Shown piece by piece: positions 8,971-17,845 of a stretch of 64,000 nucleotides of DNA. Origin of the DNA: Cyclobacteriaceae bacterium (GTDB lineage Bacteria > Bacteroidota > Bacteroidia > Cytophagales > Cyclobacteriaceae); the NCBI GenBank assembly GCA_028285445.1, contig JANQPQ010000003.1:1-64000 (forward strand), written 5' to 3'. Each line of letters opens with the position of its first letter. The stretch's first letter is position 1. The notes beneath the pieces were generated by a model that was not told the origin of the DNA, made no database searches, and saw only the letters and a list, made by a program, of their open reading frames with translations. A program made the position numbers and the translations under genes.

Positions 8971-10578
8971 TTATTGGCCGTTTTTGCTGAATCTGGTTCT
9001 GATTTTTGCCAGCGCCACCTGGTAAAAATCAGAATCGAAAAGCCGGGCATCGTGGCGGGCCTGACGGAGGAAGAAAAGCCCGACTGGTGTCAGTAGGAAG
9101 TTACTCATCCATACGCCGTAAAAAATCTCAATCTCTCCATTTTTTGCCCAATTTTCTCCAGTAATATAAAGCACATAGAATATGATAAAGAAAATGATGG
9201 AAAGCAGTACCGGAAACCCCAGGCCTCCTTTCTTGATTATTGCTCCCAAAGGAGCTCCTATTAGAAACATCACCATACATGCAAAGGCATGGGCAACCAT
9301 TTTTCTGTACTGAATATTAAAAATAGTGAACTGCTTATTCTGGTATTGGATACGAGTATTCTGTGTATTGAGCCTTGTTTTGACCTGTCTGGCAACATTC
9401 AGGGCTATTTCCATACCCTTCCTTTTCGCAGCAGCCTCTGCAAATTGATTGTAAAGTCTAGTGGAATCTCCTTTAGAAAACATGGAATCGAGGTTTACGC
9501 TTGCCTCCAAAGTAGATATTCTCCTGGCCCTAACTTTGGCCCTGTTCATTTGATTCTTGGCCTCTACTGAATCCTCCATTCTTTGTTGCATCTCCGCCAA
9601 ATCCAATGAGTCAAATTCACTTCGATAAGCTAATAGCCTGGCTGGTGGTTCGGGATTATGTTCACCCTTGAGGTGATAAGCAAAGAAACTTTTACTATTC
9701 CTGTAAACCTCATACTGCGCCTTATAGAGGTCATCAGTGATAGAATCAATGTCTGCTTTCAGCTGGTGAAAGTTGCGAGTCAATCGATCATTGGAAAAAA
9801 GCTCTTTTCTTGTCCTTTTCAAGTCGAAAGAAGATAGGTCGAAAACCATTTCGCTTTTGCTGAAGCTAACCCTGGTAAAAGGAACGATTTCATCATTGCG
9901 ATAGATCTTCCTTTTACCTACTCCAGCCTCTTCAAAATGCGCCCCATTGAATAGCTCAAATTTTAAGAAGCGATCGTCCAGAATAGTATACATAATTCCC
10001 GAATCCGCTACTATCACTTCCTTGTTTCCAAGGCGGCCATTGTGGTCATAGATTATCAGCCCTTTGAGCGTTTTATCATCATCTAACTTTTCTTTGGCCT
10101 TAATGCTAAAATCAGGGATACCATTGTAGAAAGTGCCTTCCTTCAGATCCAGGGCCGGCTTTTGTTGCTTGATGTCATAAATAAGGCTATAGGCATTTAG
10201 AGCAGCTTGGGGTACCAAGTAGTTGTTTGAGAAGAAGGCCACAACAGTAAGGCAAGACACGAAAACAAAAATGGGCATTAAGGCCCTGGTAAGGGAAATA
10301 CCTGCGCTTTTGATGGCTGTTAGCTCGGAATGCTCACCAAGATTGCCAAAGGTCATTAATGAGGAAAGCAATACGGCCAAGGGTAACGCTATAGGCGTAT
10401 TGAATATTCCAAAGTAGAAGAACAATTCAGAAAGCACATCCCACCCTAAGTTCTTTCCCACCAATTCGTCGAAATACTTGGCAATTTGTATTACCAGCAG
10501 TATAAAAACGACGACAAAGAAGGTAAGGATAAAAGGGCCGATAAAAGCCTTGATTATGAGCTTATCGAGTCGCTTCAT
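8971..10578 (-). CDS. LptF/LptG family permease (YjgP/YjgQ)
   Basis: A 535-residue inner-membrane permease of the YjgP/YjgQ family, which extracts LPS from the inner membrane with the ATPase LptB. The family start KRLDKLIIKAFIGPFILTFF gives the first helix. TM2-3 lie near 50-125, a long soluble region follows (about 130-430), and three more helices near the C-terminus. The periplasmic insert includes a Glu/Gln/Arg-rich stretch (about 270-400) that makes it longer than the usual 360 residues, common in this phylum. LptF and LptG cannot be told apart with confidence. No LptB or LptC gene is nearby. Confidence 0.9.
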   Translation of the reverse strand: MKRLDKLIIKAFIGPFILTFFVVVFILLVIQIAKYFDELVGKNLGWDVLSELFFYFGIFNTPIALPLAVLLSSLMTFGNLGEHSELTAIKSAGISLTRALMPIFVFVSCLTVVAFFSNNYLVPQAALNAYSLIYDIKQQKPALDLKEGTFYNGIPDFSIKAKEKLDDDKTLKGLIIYDHNGRLGNKEVIVADSGIMYTILDDRFLKFELFNGAHFEEAGVGKRKIYRNDEIVPFTRVSFSKSEMVFDLSSFDLKRTRKELFSNDRLTRNFHQLKADIDSITDDLYKAQYEVYRNSKSFFAYHLKGEHNPEPPARLLAYRSEFDSLDLAEMQQRMEDSVEAKNQMNRAKVRARRISTLEASVNLDSMFSKGDSTRLYNQFAEAAAKRKGMEIALNVARQVKTRLNTQNTRIQYQNKQFTIFNIQYRKMVAHAFACMVMFLIGAPLGAIIKKGGLGFPVLLSIIFFIIFYVLYITGENWAKNGEIEIFYGVWMSNFLLTPVGLFFLRQARHDARLFDSDFYQVALAKIRTRFSKNGQ

Positions 10579-10606
10579 TCAACAGTATTAACAAAGGAAG
10601 GTTATG

Positions 10607-10614
10607 CAAAGATA
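10607..10614 (-). promoter_or_regulatory. Putative -7 box for the LptF/G gene
   Basis: TATCTTTG on the minus strand, 29 bp before the ATG at 10578, matches TAnnTTTG. No obvious -33 element. Confidence 0.45.
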
Positions 10615-10628
10615 GTGCAAGAAAACTA

Positions 10629-11015
10629 CTAGCCGCCCACTATTTCCCGAAGGCTGTCGAGAAGGCCCTCCCAGAGATCCCTGATCTCTTCCTCATCTTC
10701 TATTTCTGAGTAGTCGGTGATCTGCAGAAAAGTAGCCTGGGTCAATTCGCTTTTTTCGATACGAATTTCAAAATAGGGAGGGTCATCATCATCGTCCCTG
10801 ATGAATTCGAATTTTACAAAAGCATTGGTTCTATGTGAAACCATGCGAGCATAGTGATCTTCTCCCTCCCAAATGAAGTTGAAAATCTTATCCTCATTCA
10901 CAGTTACATCATCGGCAAACCATTGCGCAAGGCCGCCAGCGGTGTATATGTAAGGATAAAGCATCTTTTGTGATGCATTGATTTCAAACTCCCCTACAAA
11001 ATTCGTTTTGCTCAT
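10629..11015 (-). CDS. START-like / SRPBCC domain protein
   Basis: A 128-residue protein of the START-like (AHSA1/SRPBCC) fold seen widely in Bacteroidota. Features are the N-terminal strand FVGEFEINASQKMLYPYI, the GGLAQWFADDV motif around residues 27-37, alternating strands, and a C-terminal amphipathic helix (EIRDLWEGLLDSLREIVG). The frame is open to 11072, but ATG 11015 fits the family length and the upstream extension looks unrelated. Ligand and role are unknown. It sits 57 nt after the M14 peptidase stop and is probably co-transcribed with it. Confidence 0.85.
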   Translation of the reverse strand: MSKTNFVGEFEINASQKMLYPYIYTAGGLAQWFADDVTVNEDKIFNFIWEGEDHYARMVSHRTNAFVKFEFIRDDDDDPPYFEIRIEKSELTQATFLQITDYSEIEDEEEIRDLWEGLLDSLREIVGG

Positions 11016-11072
11016 AACATCAATGTTTAAAATCTTTTCTAGAATCCCAAATTTTGGGAGTGAAATTACCAT

Positions 11073-12482
11073 CTACTTTGGCCGTTTCAACAAATGGCCA
11101 TTTACAAGGATATATTCAATTCTGCCATTGCGCTTCAATAGCAATGAGGGATTTGAGCCAATAGCGAGACTTTGATTTGTGGTCTTTGGCGTGCTACTAT
11201 GCAGTCGTATGGTGGCTGGGGCCGTAAATGGTGAGTAATCCCCTAAAACCACAAAATCAGTATGGCCCTGCTTCCAGGTTAAATCGCCTGAGATAGCAGC
11301 AGCCGCAGAGCCATTTGCAAGCGGTTCTGCTCCGAATTTTCCAGCCTCCACTGCATACCCAGCGGCGTCAAATTCCTCATAAGACGAGGATGTGCTCAAA
11401 TCACCTAAATCGCTAACCTGCCCCTTCAGGTAATAATTATCGCGCTGCTCATTTTCCAATTCCTGATATCTAAAAGCCACATCCCTTACAATACCCTCAT
11501 ACTTCACATTTCTAAGAATAAGATCATGCAATCCACCTCTGTTAGGAGGAATTGCGAAATAAGTTTCGTGAGGAGCCTCAACAAAAGATCGAGTAGCAAT
11601 AGATTCCAGGGCCAACAAAAGCAACACAAAGTTAACTTGCCGGATGTATTGCTTTTCTCGGTCTGCCTGATATCCACCAGATTCAACCAAAATTGTGCGG
11701 GTGCCCCACTTCTGTATATTGTCTCCAAAGGCACGGGGCTCAAATGCGTCACCGTATCGGCCAATTTGTTCAGGAAGAAACTGAGCGATCTGTTCACTCA
11801 GGTATGCGATTAAAGAAATAGCATCTCCCCTGATTTCATTTATTTCGCGAGGGTAGTTATAGGCAGGAGCAAGTACGGATATTGTGGCTGGCTTGGTTCC
11901 AGTTGAAGTATACCGGCTTTGATCATGCAGATTAAAGCCCCAATCAGCGTCTAGGCTATCTCTAACAACTTTAAGGGTACGACCTTCAGGGGTTTGCAGC
12001 CGTAACGCATCCCTATTTATATCGATTCCTTGCATATTGCGTCGCTGGAAGCGCTGGGCTCCATCAGGGTTTAGCATGGGTATGAAATGGACAGTAAGGT
12101 TGTTTGAAATTCGATCCCGCAAGTCTTGAAATTCTGGATCCTCAGCTTGCAGGAAGTTAAACATATCCATAAGCGCCATGGTGGCAGTGGATTCATTGCC
12201 ATGCATCTGAGACCATAACAGCACCGATACTGATCCCTCTCCAAAGGAAACCATTTTAATCTCTCTACCTTCAAGTGATTTCCCAACTGAGTTGACAGTA
12301 AAAGGAGATGCGAGGCTTGAGACAATCTCCATAACATCCTTATGCTTAAAGCGTCGGTGCTTTATAAGCTCATGCCTGTAATCGGTATAGGAAGAATGGA
12401 GGGCGTTTGCGGTCTGCCCAAAGGATGGATTGGGCAATACAATTATTAAAAGAATGAAAATGGAAATTAGAGAGCACCTCAT
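11073..12482 (-). CDS. M14 family zinc metallopeptidase, secreted
   Basis: A 469-residue carboxypeptidase of family M14 with a signal peptide (hydrophobic residues 5-17, likely cut after SFG at 20-22). The zinc ligands H94 and E97 are in SQMHGNESTA, the substrate-binding MLNPDGAQRFQRRN and DINRDA segments follow, the third ligand His is in FNLHDQ, and the catalytic Glu is in ILVESGGYQ. The C-terminal 170 residues are probably an accessory beta domain. It likely trims peptides in the periplasm or outside the cell. Substrate not readable. Confidence 0.9.
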   Translation of the reverse strand: MRCSLISIFILLIIVLPNPSFGQTANALHSSYTDYRHELIKHRRFKHKDVMEIVSSLASPFTVNSVGKSLEGREIKMVSFGEGSVSVLLWSQMHGNESTATMALMDMFNFLQAEDPEFQDLRDRISNNLTVHFIPMLNPDGAQRFQRRNMQGIDINRDALRLQTPEGRTLKVVRDSLDADWGFNLHDQSRYTSTGTKPATISVLAPAYNYPREINEIRGDAISLIAYLSEQIAQFLPEQIGRYGDAFEPRAFGDNIQKWGTRTILVESGGYQADREKQYIRQVNFVLLLLALESIATRSFVEAPHETYFAIPPNRGGLHDLILRNVKYEGIVRDVAFRYQELENEQRDNYYLKGQVSDLGDLSTSSSYEEFDAAGYAVEAGKFGAEPLANGSAAAAISGDLTWKQGHTDFVVLGDYSPFTAPATIRLHSSTPKTTNQSLAIGSNPSLLLKRNGRIEYILVNGHLLKRPK

Positions 12483-12582
12483 AGCTACAGGATTCCGAAA
12501 TTGATTTAATTAGTGCAAACAAATTAATCAAAACCCAGTAACTATCAGTCGATAGATAATTTAATCTGCCAGGAAGCCGTTC

Positions 12583-14964
12583 TTATTCTTCTCTAATGGC
12601 CTCGACAGGATTCGCAATTGCGCTACGTATGGATTGAAAGCTCAGTGCCAACCAGGAAAACAATACTAGTGCTAGCAATACCAGCAATATTAACCCCAAT
12701 CCGGGCAGAGACTTATAGGCGTAGTTATCTAACCACATATCCACCAGGTAATAGGAAATTGGCAACGCCAATATCAACCCAATACCAATGGTAATATTGA
12801 ATTCGGCAGTAAGCATCTTCAAAATATCCGTTACCTCCGCTCCCATTACTTTTCGAACCCCTATCTCTTTTCTTCTCCTTTCTGTCGTAAATGATACCAG
12901 GCCTATCAAACCAAGTATGGCTATAAAAACGGCCATTCCTGAAAAGGATTTCAGCAATACTCCTAGCTGTTGTTCCGTTTTATACTGACGATCAAATTGC
13001 TCATCCAGAAAACGATAATTAAAGGGAAACTCGGGGCTGATCTGAGAAAATTTATCCTCAATTATCTTCAATGTTGAGGGAATATCACTGCCGTCAATGC
13101 GGATGCCGAGGACATTTGTATACCTAACGTCCGAATCAATAATGAGCGGTTCTATCTCAGTGTGAAGAGATTTGAAGTGGAAGTTTTTTACTACCCCAAT
13201 TACGGGACCTATCTCTATGCTATCATTATAAATCATTTCTCCTACTGGGTCTGTCCAACCAAATTTCTCAACTGCTGCCTCGTTTACAATAAATGAAGTA
13301 GTGGCATCAGCTGGATCGTTTGAGTCGAAGTTTCTTCCCGCCAGCACATCTATGTTTAAGGTTTCGAAATAATAAGGGTCCGTTTCGAGTAAGTATAACT
13401 GCTCCTTCTTTCGCTCTCCCCCAGAATTGAAATGATAGGTGTTCGTCCAGTAAGATTGACCAGGTAACGTACTGGCCTGGGTAATCGCGGTTATTTGAGG
13501 ATAGACCAAGAGATCATTTCTGAAAGCATCGAGACTTGGTCGTAAACCGGAGTTGATACTGACCACAACAACATTATCTCGCTCGAAGCCTATGTCCTTA
13601 TTAGACATATATTGTATCTGGTGATCGATTGCTGTGACTAATAGTAAGAGAGTAGCGGCAACGAAAAACTGAAACACTACTATTGACTTCTTGAGCAGGC
13701 GAATCTCATTTCGCTCGTTGCCAGTCTTCTTCAGCACCTTGGTTGGTCTAAACGATGCCAGGTAAAGAGCAGGGTATGCTCCTGACATGAGCGCGGTAAA
13801 CAAAGCAATGCCAGCAAAAATAAGCAGTAAACCCAAGTCTGAAAGCAGGTCGATTTGAATAGTGCTACCTGCCATGTAGTTAAAAGCTGGCACTAAAAAC
13901 TCAGTCATTAGCCCGCCAATAAGGGCGCTCAAAAGGGTAACAAGCATTGCTTCACCTAAAAACTGCAAAGTGAGGGCATGCCTTTTCGCTCCAAGTACTT
14001 TCCTTACACCAACTTCCTTTGCCCGTCGCATGGCTCGGGCTGTACTCAGGTTCATAAAATTGAAGCAACCAATAAGTAAGATGAAAGTCGCTACGGCCGT
14101 GAAAGCGACGATATAGTTTTCACCCCCCTGTGAGAAATCAAACCTTATATTACCACTAGAAAGGTGAATATCAGCAATGGGTTGGAAAGAAAAACCTACA
14201 AATGGGTTCCCCTCAGGCTTCACCGAATCATAATGGCCGGAAAAATTAGCACTAACCTCGGCCGGGTTTGATTCAGGAGCTAGCAATACATAGGTATAGT
14301 AATTAGTGCGCCGATAGTTGTCTAAAGCCGCCTCTCCCCTGAACCTACCAAGTGAAGAAAATGAAAGTATGTAATCGAACTGCAGCTGGGTGTTGTTAGG
14401 AAGATCTGCAAATACTCCTGTTATAACATATTCATTGCGATTGTTCGCCAATAATACCTTACCCATTGGATCTTCTTCTCCAAACGCCGCCTTAGCCATG
14501 CTCTGGGAAAGCACTAAGCTAAAGGGCTCATGTAGAGCTTTTTGGGGATCTCCTTTTATGAGTTTGACTGAAAACAAATCGAATACTTCGGGATCTGCCA
14601 AATAAAACCCTCCAGTATTACCAGTACTCAGAAACTTCTCCTCATACTTCAAAATCCCCGGAGTTTGGAATGGGCCAATGCGCACAGTAGATTCCACCGC
14701 CGCGATTTCCTTAAGCCGTAGTCCGACAGCGGTGTTGGTTAGGGCCTGATCGTACTCCTGATCGTTGTTTAGAACGCGCGGTATAACTCTAAAGGTGCGA
14801 TCTTTCTTCTCATGATAGGCATCGAAGCTGGTTTCGAACCTGACGAAACTGGCGATAATAAAGCATGTTGCCAGGGCTAGTGACAGGCCCAATATGTTAA
14901 TGATGGAGTATGCCTTGTGCTTCAGGGAATTTCTTAAGGCAGTGATCAGTAGGTGACTAAGCAT
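12583..14964 (-). CDS. FtsX/MacB-type ABC transporter permease
   Basis: A 793-residue membrane protein with two FtsX repeats. The N-terminal helix (IINILGLSLALATCFIIASF) is followed by a MacB-like periplasmic domain. A three-helix FtsX core comes near residues 280-400, including ARAMRRAKEVGVRKVLGAKR. A second helix and periplasmic domain follow, then a second FtsX core with ERRRKEIGVRKVMGAEV. This 'double' form is common in Bacteroidota. No ATPase gene is adjacent, so it is an orphan permease here. A sigma-54-like promoter and an inverted repeat lie upstream, suggesting conditional expression. The substrate is unknown. Confidence 0.92.
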   Translation of the reverse strand: MLSHLLITALRNSLKHKAYSIINILGLSLALATCFIIASFVRFETSFDAYHEKKDRTFRVIPRVLNNDQEYDQALTNTAVGLRLKEIAAVESTVRIGPFQTPGILKYEEKFLSTGNTGGFYLADPEVFDLFSVKLIKGDPQKALHEPFSLVLSQSMAKAAFGEEDPMGKVLLANNRNEYVITGVFADLPNNTQLQFDYILSFSSLGRFRGEAALDNYRRTNYYTYVLLAPESNPAEVSANFSGHYDSVKPEGNPFVGFSFQPIADIHLSSGNIRFDFSQGGENYIVAFTAVATFILLIGCFNFMNLSTARAMRRAKEVGVRKVLGAKRHALTLQFLGEAMLVTLLSALIGGLMTEFLVPAFNYMAGSTIQIDLLSDLGLLLIFAGIALFTALMSGAYPALYLASFRPTKVLKKTGNERNEIRLLKKSIVVFQFFVAATLLLLVTAIDHQIQYMSNKDIGFERDNVVVVSINSGLRPSLDAFRNDLLVYPQITAITQASTLPGQSYWTNTYHFNSGGERKKEQLYLLETDPYYFETLNIDVLAGRNFDSNDPADATTSFIVNEAAVEKFGWTDPVGEMIYNDSIEIGPVIGVVKNFHFKSLHTEIEPLIIDSDVRYTNVLGIRIDGSDIPSTLKIIEDKFSQISPEFPFNYRFLDEQFDRQYKTEQQLGVLLKSFSGMAVFIAILGLIGLVSFTTERRRKEIGVRKVMGAEVTDILKMLTAEFNITIGIGLILALPISYYLVDMWLDNYAYKSLPGLGLILLVLLALVLFSWLALSFQSIRSAIANPVEAIREE

Positions 14965-14988
14965 TGTTTTCTCTTTCGAAAGATATTG

Positions 14989-15003
14989 GCAAGTTTTGCA
15001 CCA
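14989..15003 (-). promoter_or_regulatory. Putative sigma-54 promoter of the FtsX permease
   Basis: On the minus strand TGGTGCAAAACTTGC has GG and GC exactly 12 nt apart, as in the -24/-12 consensus TGGCACG-N4-TTGC. It ends 24 bp before the ATG at 14964, leaving a leader of about 14 nt. The -12 TTGC is perfect; the -24 half matches TGG and then differs (TGC for CAC). Confidence 0.6.
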
Positions 15004-15058
15004 ATTAAACTAAATAATTGAATATCAGAATCTTATCTAATCATTTAAGACTGATTAG

Positions 15059-15097
15059 TGTTTCGAATTGAAACAGATTGCTTTCAGAAATGAAACA
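15059..15097. promoter_or_regulatory. Enhancer-like inverted repeats upstream of the FtsX permease
   Basis: TGTTTC-GAATT-GAAACA (15059-15075) is a perfect 6-bp-arm dyad, and a second TTTC-N6-GAAA dyad follows at 15082-15095. They are 55-95 bp upstream of the sigma-54-like promoter, where a Fis-type HTH activator would bind. The pairing of the two elements is what makes this credible. Confidence 0.5.
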
Positions 15098-15114
15098 ATG
15101 TTTACTATTTCCAT

Positions 15115-15945
15115 TTACTGCGATTGATGATCTGCCGGTGATACTGGAGCCTTACCAATTCTACCAATTCCTGGCAGTTCAACGGCCAGATCAAAGATGT
15201 CTACCTCTGCGCTTAGACCCAATATATTCACCTCCACGCCCTCCTCATATCCAACACTTGCGCCAAGCAGGCCATAAAGTGAAGCTTGTAGACCTGTTCC
15301 ACTGCTGGAAATTCCAATACTCTGCTTTAACGGGCGCCAATCTTTTCCTATAGCTGTAGAGGGCAAATCAAGGCCCATTTCCGGAACCACAAGGCCTAGC
15401 CAGGCAACAAAAGTATTGCTGTTGGGGCCGGGCCAAATGGTATACTCCCTGGCCCAGGGGTATTGCGCAATGGCGCTGTCTAGTTTGTCAATAATGCCAT
15501 CCACTTCGCTTCCTCGGAGGTCAAGTAGCAAGGTGGGCTCTTTCCCATACCAATCCTGATCTGGTACCCCTGGGGATGTGTAAAGTGCCTTACCCCTTCG
15601 ACGTAATCGCCAACCAAGCACCTGACTTATCTGATATTCCGAAGATCCCGTTCTTTTGGTCGCGATCCATGTATGTACTGCTAACGCCTCTTTAGCACCC
15701 CAGGTACGTGCGGAATAAACCTGTACTATTGGCCCTTGCCAATCTGCAGGATGAGGAGCCAGACCATAACTTTGTGAGGCCCACCTGGGGTCTTCAGTAT
15801 GGGTTGGATTCCTGGCTATAGGATCTTTGTAAGAACGGTGAATAGTACCAGCAACGATGGATCCGAGGAACAACAGGATCATCGCCCCAAACCATCTGAA
15901 TATTCGGGGCCTTCTCTTCACAATAACTTCAACCTTTCTATCCAT
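15115..15945 (-). CDS. DUF3750 domain protein, membrane-anchored
   Basis: A 276-residue protein with an N-terminal basic stretch and one membrane helix (about residues 17-35), then a soluble domain. The segments VQVYSARTWGAKEALAVHTWIATK, PTLLLDLRG and the WPGPNSNTFVAWLG motif (about 168-181) are typical of DUF3750. The PNSNTF motif resembles NlpC/P60-like or amidase-type folds, but no function is established. It probably faces the periplasm. Divergent from the bestrophin gene (122 nt apart). Confidence 0.8.
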   Translation of the reverse strand: MDRKVEVIVKRRPRIFRWFGAMILLFLGSIVAGTIHRSYKDPIARNPTHTEDPRWASQSYGLAPHPADWQGPIVQVYSARTWGAKEALAVHTWIATKRTGSSEYQISQVLGWRLRRRGKALYTSPGVPDQDWYGKEPTLLLDLRGSEVDGIIDKLDSAIAQYPWAREYTIWPGPNSNTFVAWLGLVVPEMGLDLPSTAIGKDWRPLKQSIGISSSGTGLQASLYGLLGASVGYEEGVEVNILGLSAEVDIFDLAVELPGIGRIGKAPVSPADHQSQ

Positions 15946-16067
15946 ACTGATATAAATACGCCAATGGGATATAAAAGTGACATAGTTGACATTATATGCT
16001 TTTGGTCCTGCATTTGTTTATTTGGGGTCGCTCTTCGTAATAAGAGTTTTGCTTCCTATTTTGCCGT

Positions 16068-17087
16068 ATGCATGTCGGAAGAAATTTTGGTTTAGGCGAA
16101 GCAATTATTTGGACCAGGAGAGATATCCTAAAGTTCATAGTTATTGCCGCGGTTCCCACCGTAATCTACGAAGTATTCAATTTCAGTTGGATCGGTTTGC
16201 CATGGTTGCCCATTGCACTAATTGGCACAGCGGTGGCCTTTTTAATTGGCTTTAAGAATAACGCTACCTACGATCGCCTGTGGGAAGCCAGGAAAATCTG
16301 GGGCGGTATTGTCAACTCCAGTCGAACCTGGGGAATTATGTCGATGGACTTTGTAAGTAACAGGCATGCCCAACCCCCACTGAGCCCGGATGAGTTACAC
16401 ACTGTAAAGCAGCGTTTAATCTACCGGCATATGGCATGGATTACTGCCCTACGTTTTCAACTTCGGCAACCGAAAGATTGGGAAAACATGAATAAGAAGC
16501 ATAACGCCGAATATCAAAAGCTATACCCCGTGCCCGAGTGGCAATCCAACCTGGAAGATGAGTTGGAGCAATTCATGGATAAGCAGGAAATGGAAGAGGT
16601 ACTAAGGAAGAAGAACAGAGCAACGCAAATATTGGCGATTCAATCTAATGACCTCGCTCAACTTCTTGAAAAAGGGCTTATTGAAGATTTTCGTCATATG
16701 GAAATGCAGGGATTACTAGAGAAGTTGTATGACCACCAAGGCAAAAATGAGAGAATTAAGAACTTCCCGTACCCAAGGCAGTTCGCAACACTAAACCTCT
16801 TCTTTGTATGGCTATTTCTTCTATTAGTGCCCTTTGGTATGCTGCCGGAATTTCAGAAGCTTGGTGAAAACATGGTGTGGCTCACTATACCGTTTAGTGT
16901 ACTGGTTTCGTGGGTATTTCATACAATGGAAAAAATTGGTGAAGCCACAGAAAACCCTTTCCAAGGTGGAGCTAATGACATCCCAATGACCCAAATGTCT
17001 CGTGGTATCGAGATCGACCTGAGGGAAATGTTGGGAGAAACGGAGTTACCTCCGAACATAGAAGCAGTCAATAAGATCATGATGTGA
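16068..17087 (+). CDS. Bestrophin-family membrane channel
   Basis: A 339-residue member of the bestrophin/UPF0187 family. Bacterial homologues form pentameric channels in the inner membrane, anion or cation selective. Typical features: a first helix pair around residues 20-60 with the FKNNATYDRLWEARKIWGGIVNSSR signature at 62-86, a soluble helical middle, a second helix pair near 240-285, and the NPFQGGANDIPM motif near 299-310. The start is ATG 16068. Ion selectivity is not predictable. Confidence 0.9.
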   Translation: MHVGRNFGLGEAIIWTRRDILKFIVIAAVPTVIYEVFNFSWIGLPWLPIALIGTAVAFLIGFKNNATYDRLWEARKIWGGIVNSSRTWGIMSMDFVSNRHAQPPLSPDELHTVKQRLIYRHMAWITALRFQLRQPKDWENMNKKHNAEYQKLYPVPEWQSNLEDELEQFMDKQEMEEVLRKKNRATQILAIQSNDLAQLLEKGLIEDFRHMEMQGLLEKLYDHQGKNERIKNFPYPRQFATLNLFFVWLFLLLVPFGMLPEFQKLGENMVWLTIPFSVLVSWVFHTMEKIGEATENPFQGGANDIPMTQMSRGIEIDLREMLGETELPPNIEAVNKIMM

Positions 17088-17179
17088 TCACCTCTCCATC
17101 AGCCTCGCCATGCTGTCGGTGTGAATCAACCTAATAAACACCCTTAAAAGAATTCATCTTTAATACTTAGTAGACCAAG

Positions 17180-17671
17180 ATGAAGTCTTTAAGATTGTTG
17201 GTAAAACTTCAAGCACCCTTGAATTTAGAGAGAATTATCTCATCCCTTAATGAGAAGGACTACTGCCAACAGCACCAGTCAGCAATAAAAAGCATCCCTA
17301 TCAGCAAGGTGGAGCAAAAGCTAATTGATAGCTACAAGCCCGAAAGGGTTTTTGTGGTTTATGGGTCTTTGGCCCCCGGACGACCTAATTATCACAAGCT
17401 GCAAGACATTGCCGGCCGTTGGAGCAAAGCAGTAATATATGGACAGCTAGTTAGGCAGGGCTGGGGTGCAGATCTGGGGTATTATGGTCTTAAAAAGGAC
17501 AGCCACGAAAAAACAGAAATAGCAGTATTCATATTTGTATCTGACTATCTAATTAGATACTGGCCAGCATTGGACGAGTTTGAAGGCGAAGATTATGAAA
17601 GGATATTAATTGCCTACAAACTTGAGACCGGGGAGACAGGAGTTGGCAACATTTACGTACTAAAGGAATAG
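17180..17671 (+). CDS. Gamma-glutamylcyclotransferase-like (AIG2/GGCT) protein
   Basis: A 163-residue protein. After about 55 extra N-terminal residues it has the GGCT fold landmarks VYGSLAPGRPNYHKL (57-73 region) and ALDEFEGEDYER, where the Glu of DEFEG is the family's catalytic acid. The family includes gamma-glutamyl cyclotransferases and gamma-glutamylamine cyclotransferases; the exact substrate is not clear. It ends 2 nt before the stop of the convergent small gene at 17674. Confidence 0.8.
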   Translation: MKSLRLLVKLQAPLNLERIISSLNEKDYCQQHQSAIKSIPISKVEQKLIDSYKPERVFVVYGSLAPGRPNYHKLQDIAGRWSKAVIYGQLVRQGWGADLGYYGLKKDSHEKTEIAVFIFVSDYLIRYWPALDEFEGEDYERILIAYKLETGETGVGNIYVLKE

Positions 17672-17673
17672 CA

Positions 17674-17826
17674 CTACCTTGTCTTATAGATAAGATTGCT
17701 GTAGATCAGGAGGCAAAAGCCGGCGACCAATACCACCCACCCCACCGCCGGGTAGTTACTGAATGACGTGGCACCCACGATCATCATTGTGGTCGCAATT
17801 GAGGATATTTTTGGAAGCTTTTTCAT
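17674..17826 (-). CDS. Small membrane protein, third gene of ECF sigma operon
   Basis: A 50-residue frame: ATG at 17826, stop TAG at 17674. It begins MKKLPKISSIATTMMIVGA and has two hydrophobic stretches (about 10-20 and 27-43), ending in YKTR. It lies 19 nt after the stop of the four-helix membrane protein and runs the same way, so it fits as the third gene of that operon. Support is the ORF, its spacing and its composition; I do not recognise a family. Confidence 0.55.
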   Translation of the reverse strand: MKKLPKISSIATTMMIVGATSFSNYPAVGWVVLVAGFCLLIYSNLIYKTR

Positions 17827-17845
17827 CAGTCGATTTTATCTTACT

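Noticed and set aside
11045..11059. Palindrome TCCCAAATTTTGGGA in the gap before the START-like gene
   Set aside because: Single short dyad with a 1-nt centre and no promoter or T-run; cannot decide between operator and chance.
15078..15353. Open frame on the plus strand over the DUF3750 end
   Set aside because: Antisense to DUF3750 with no ribosome-binding site and composition of a shadow frame.
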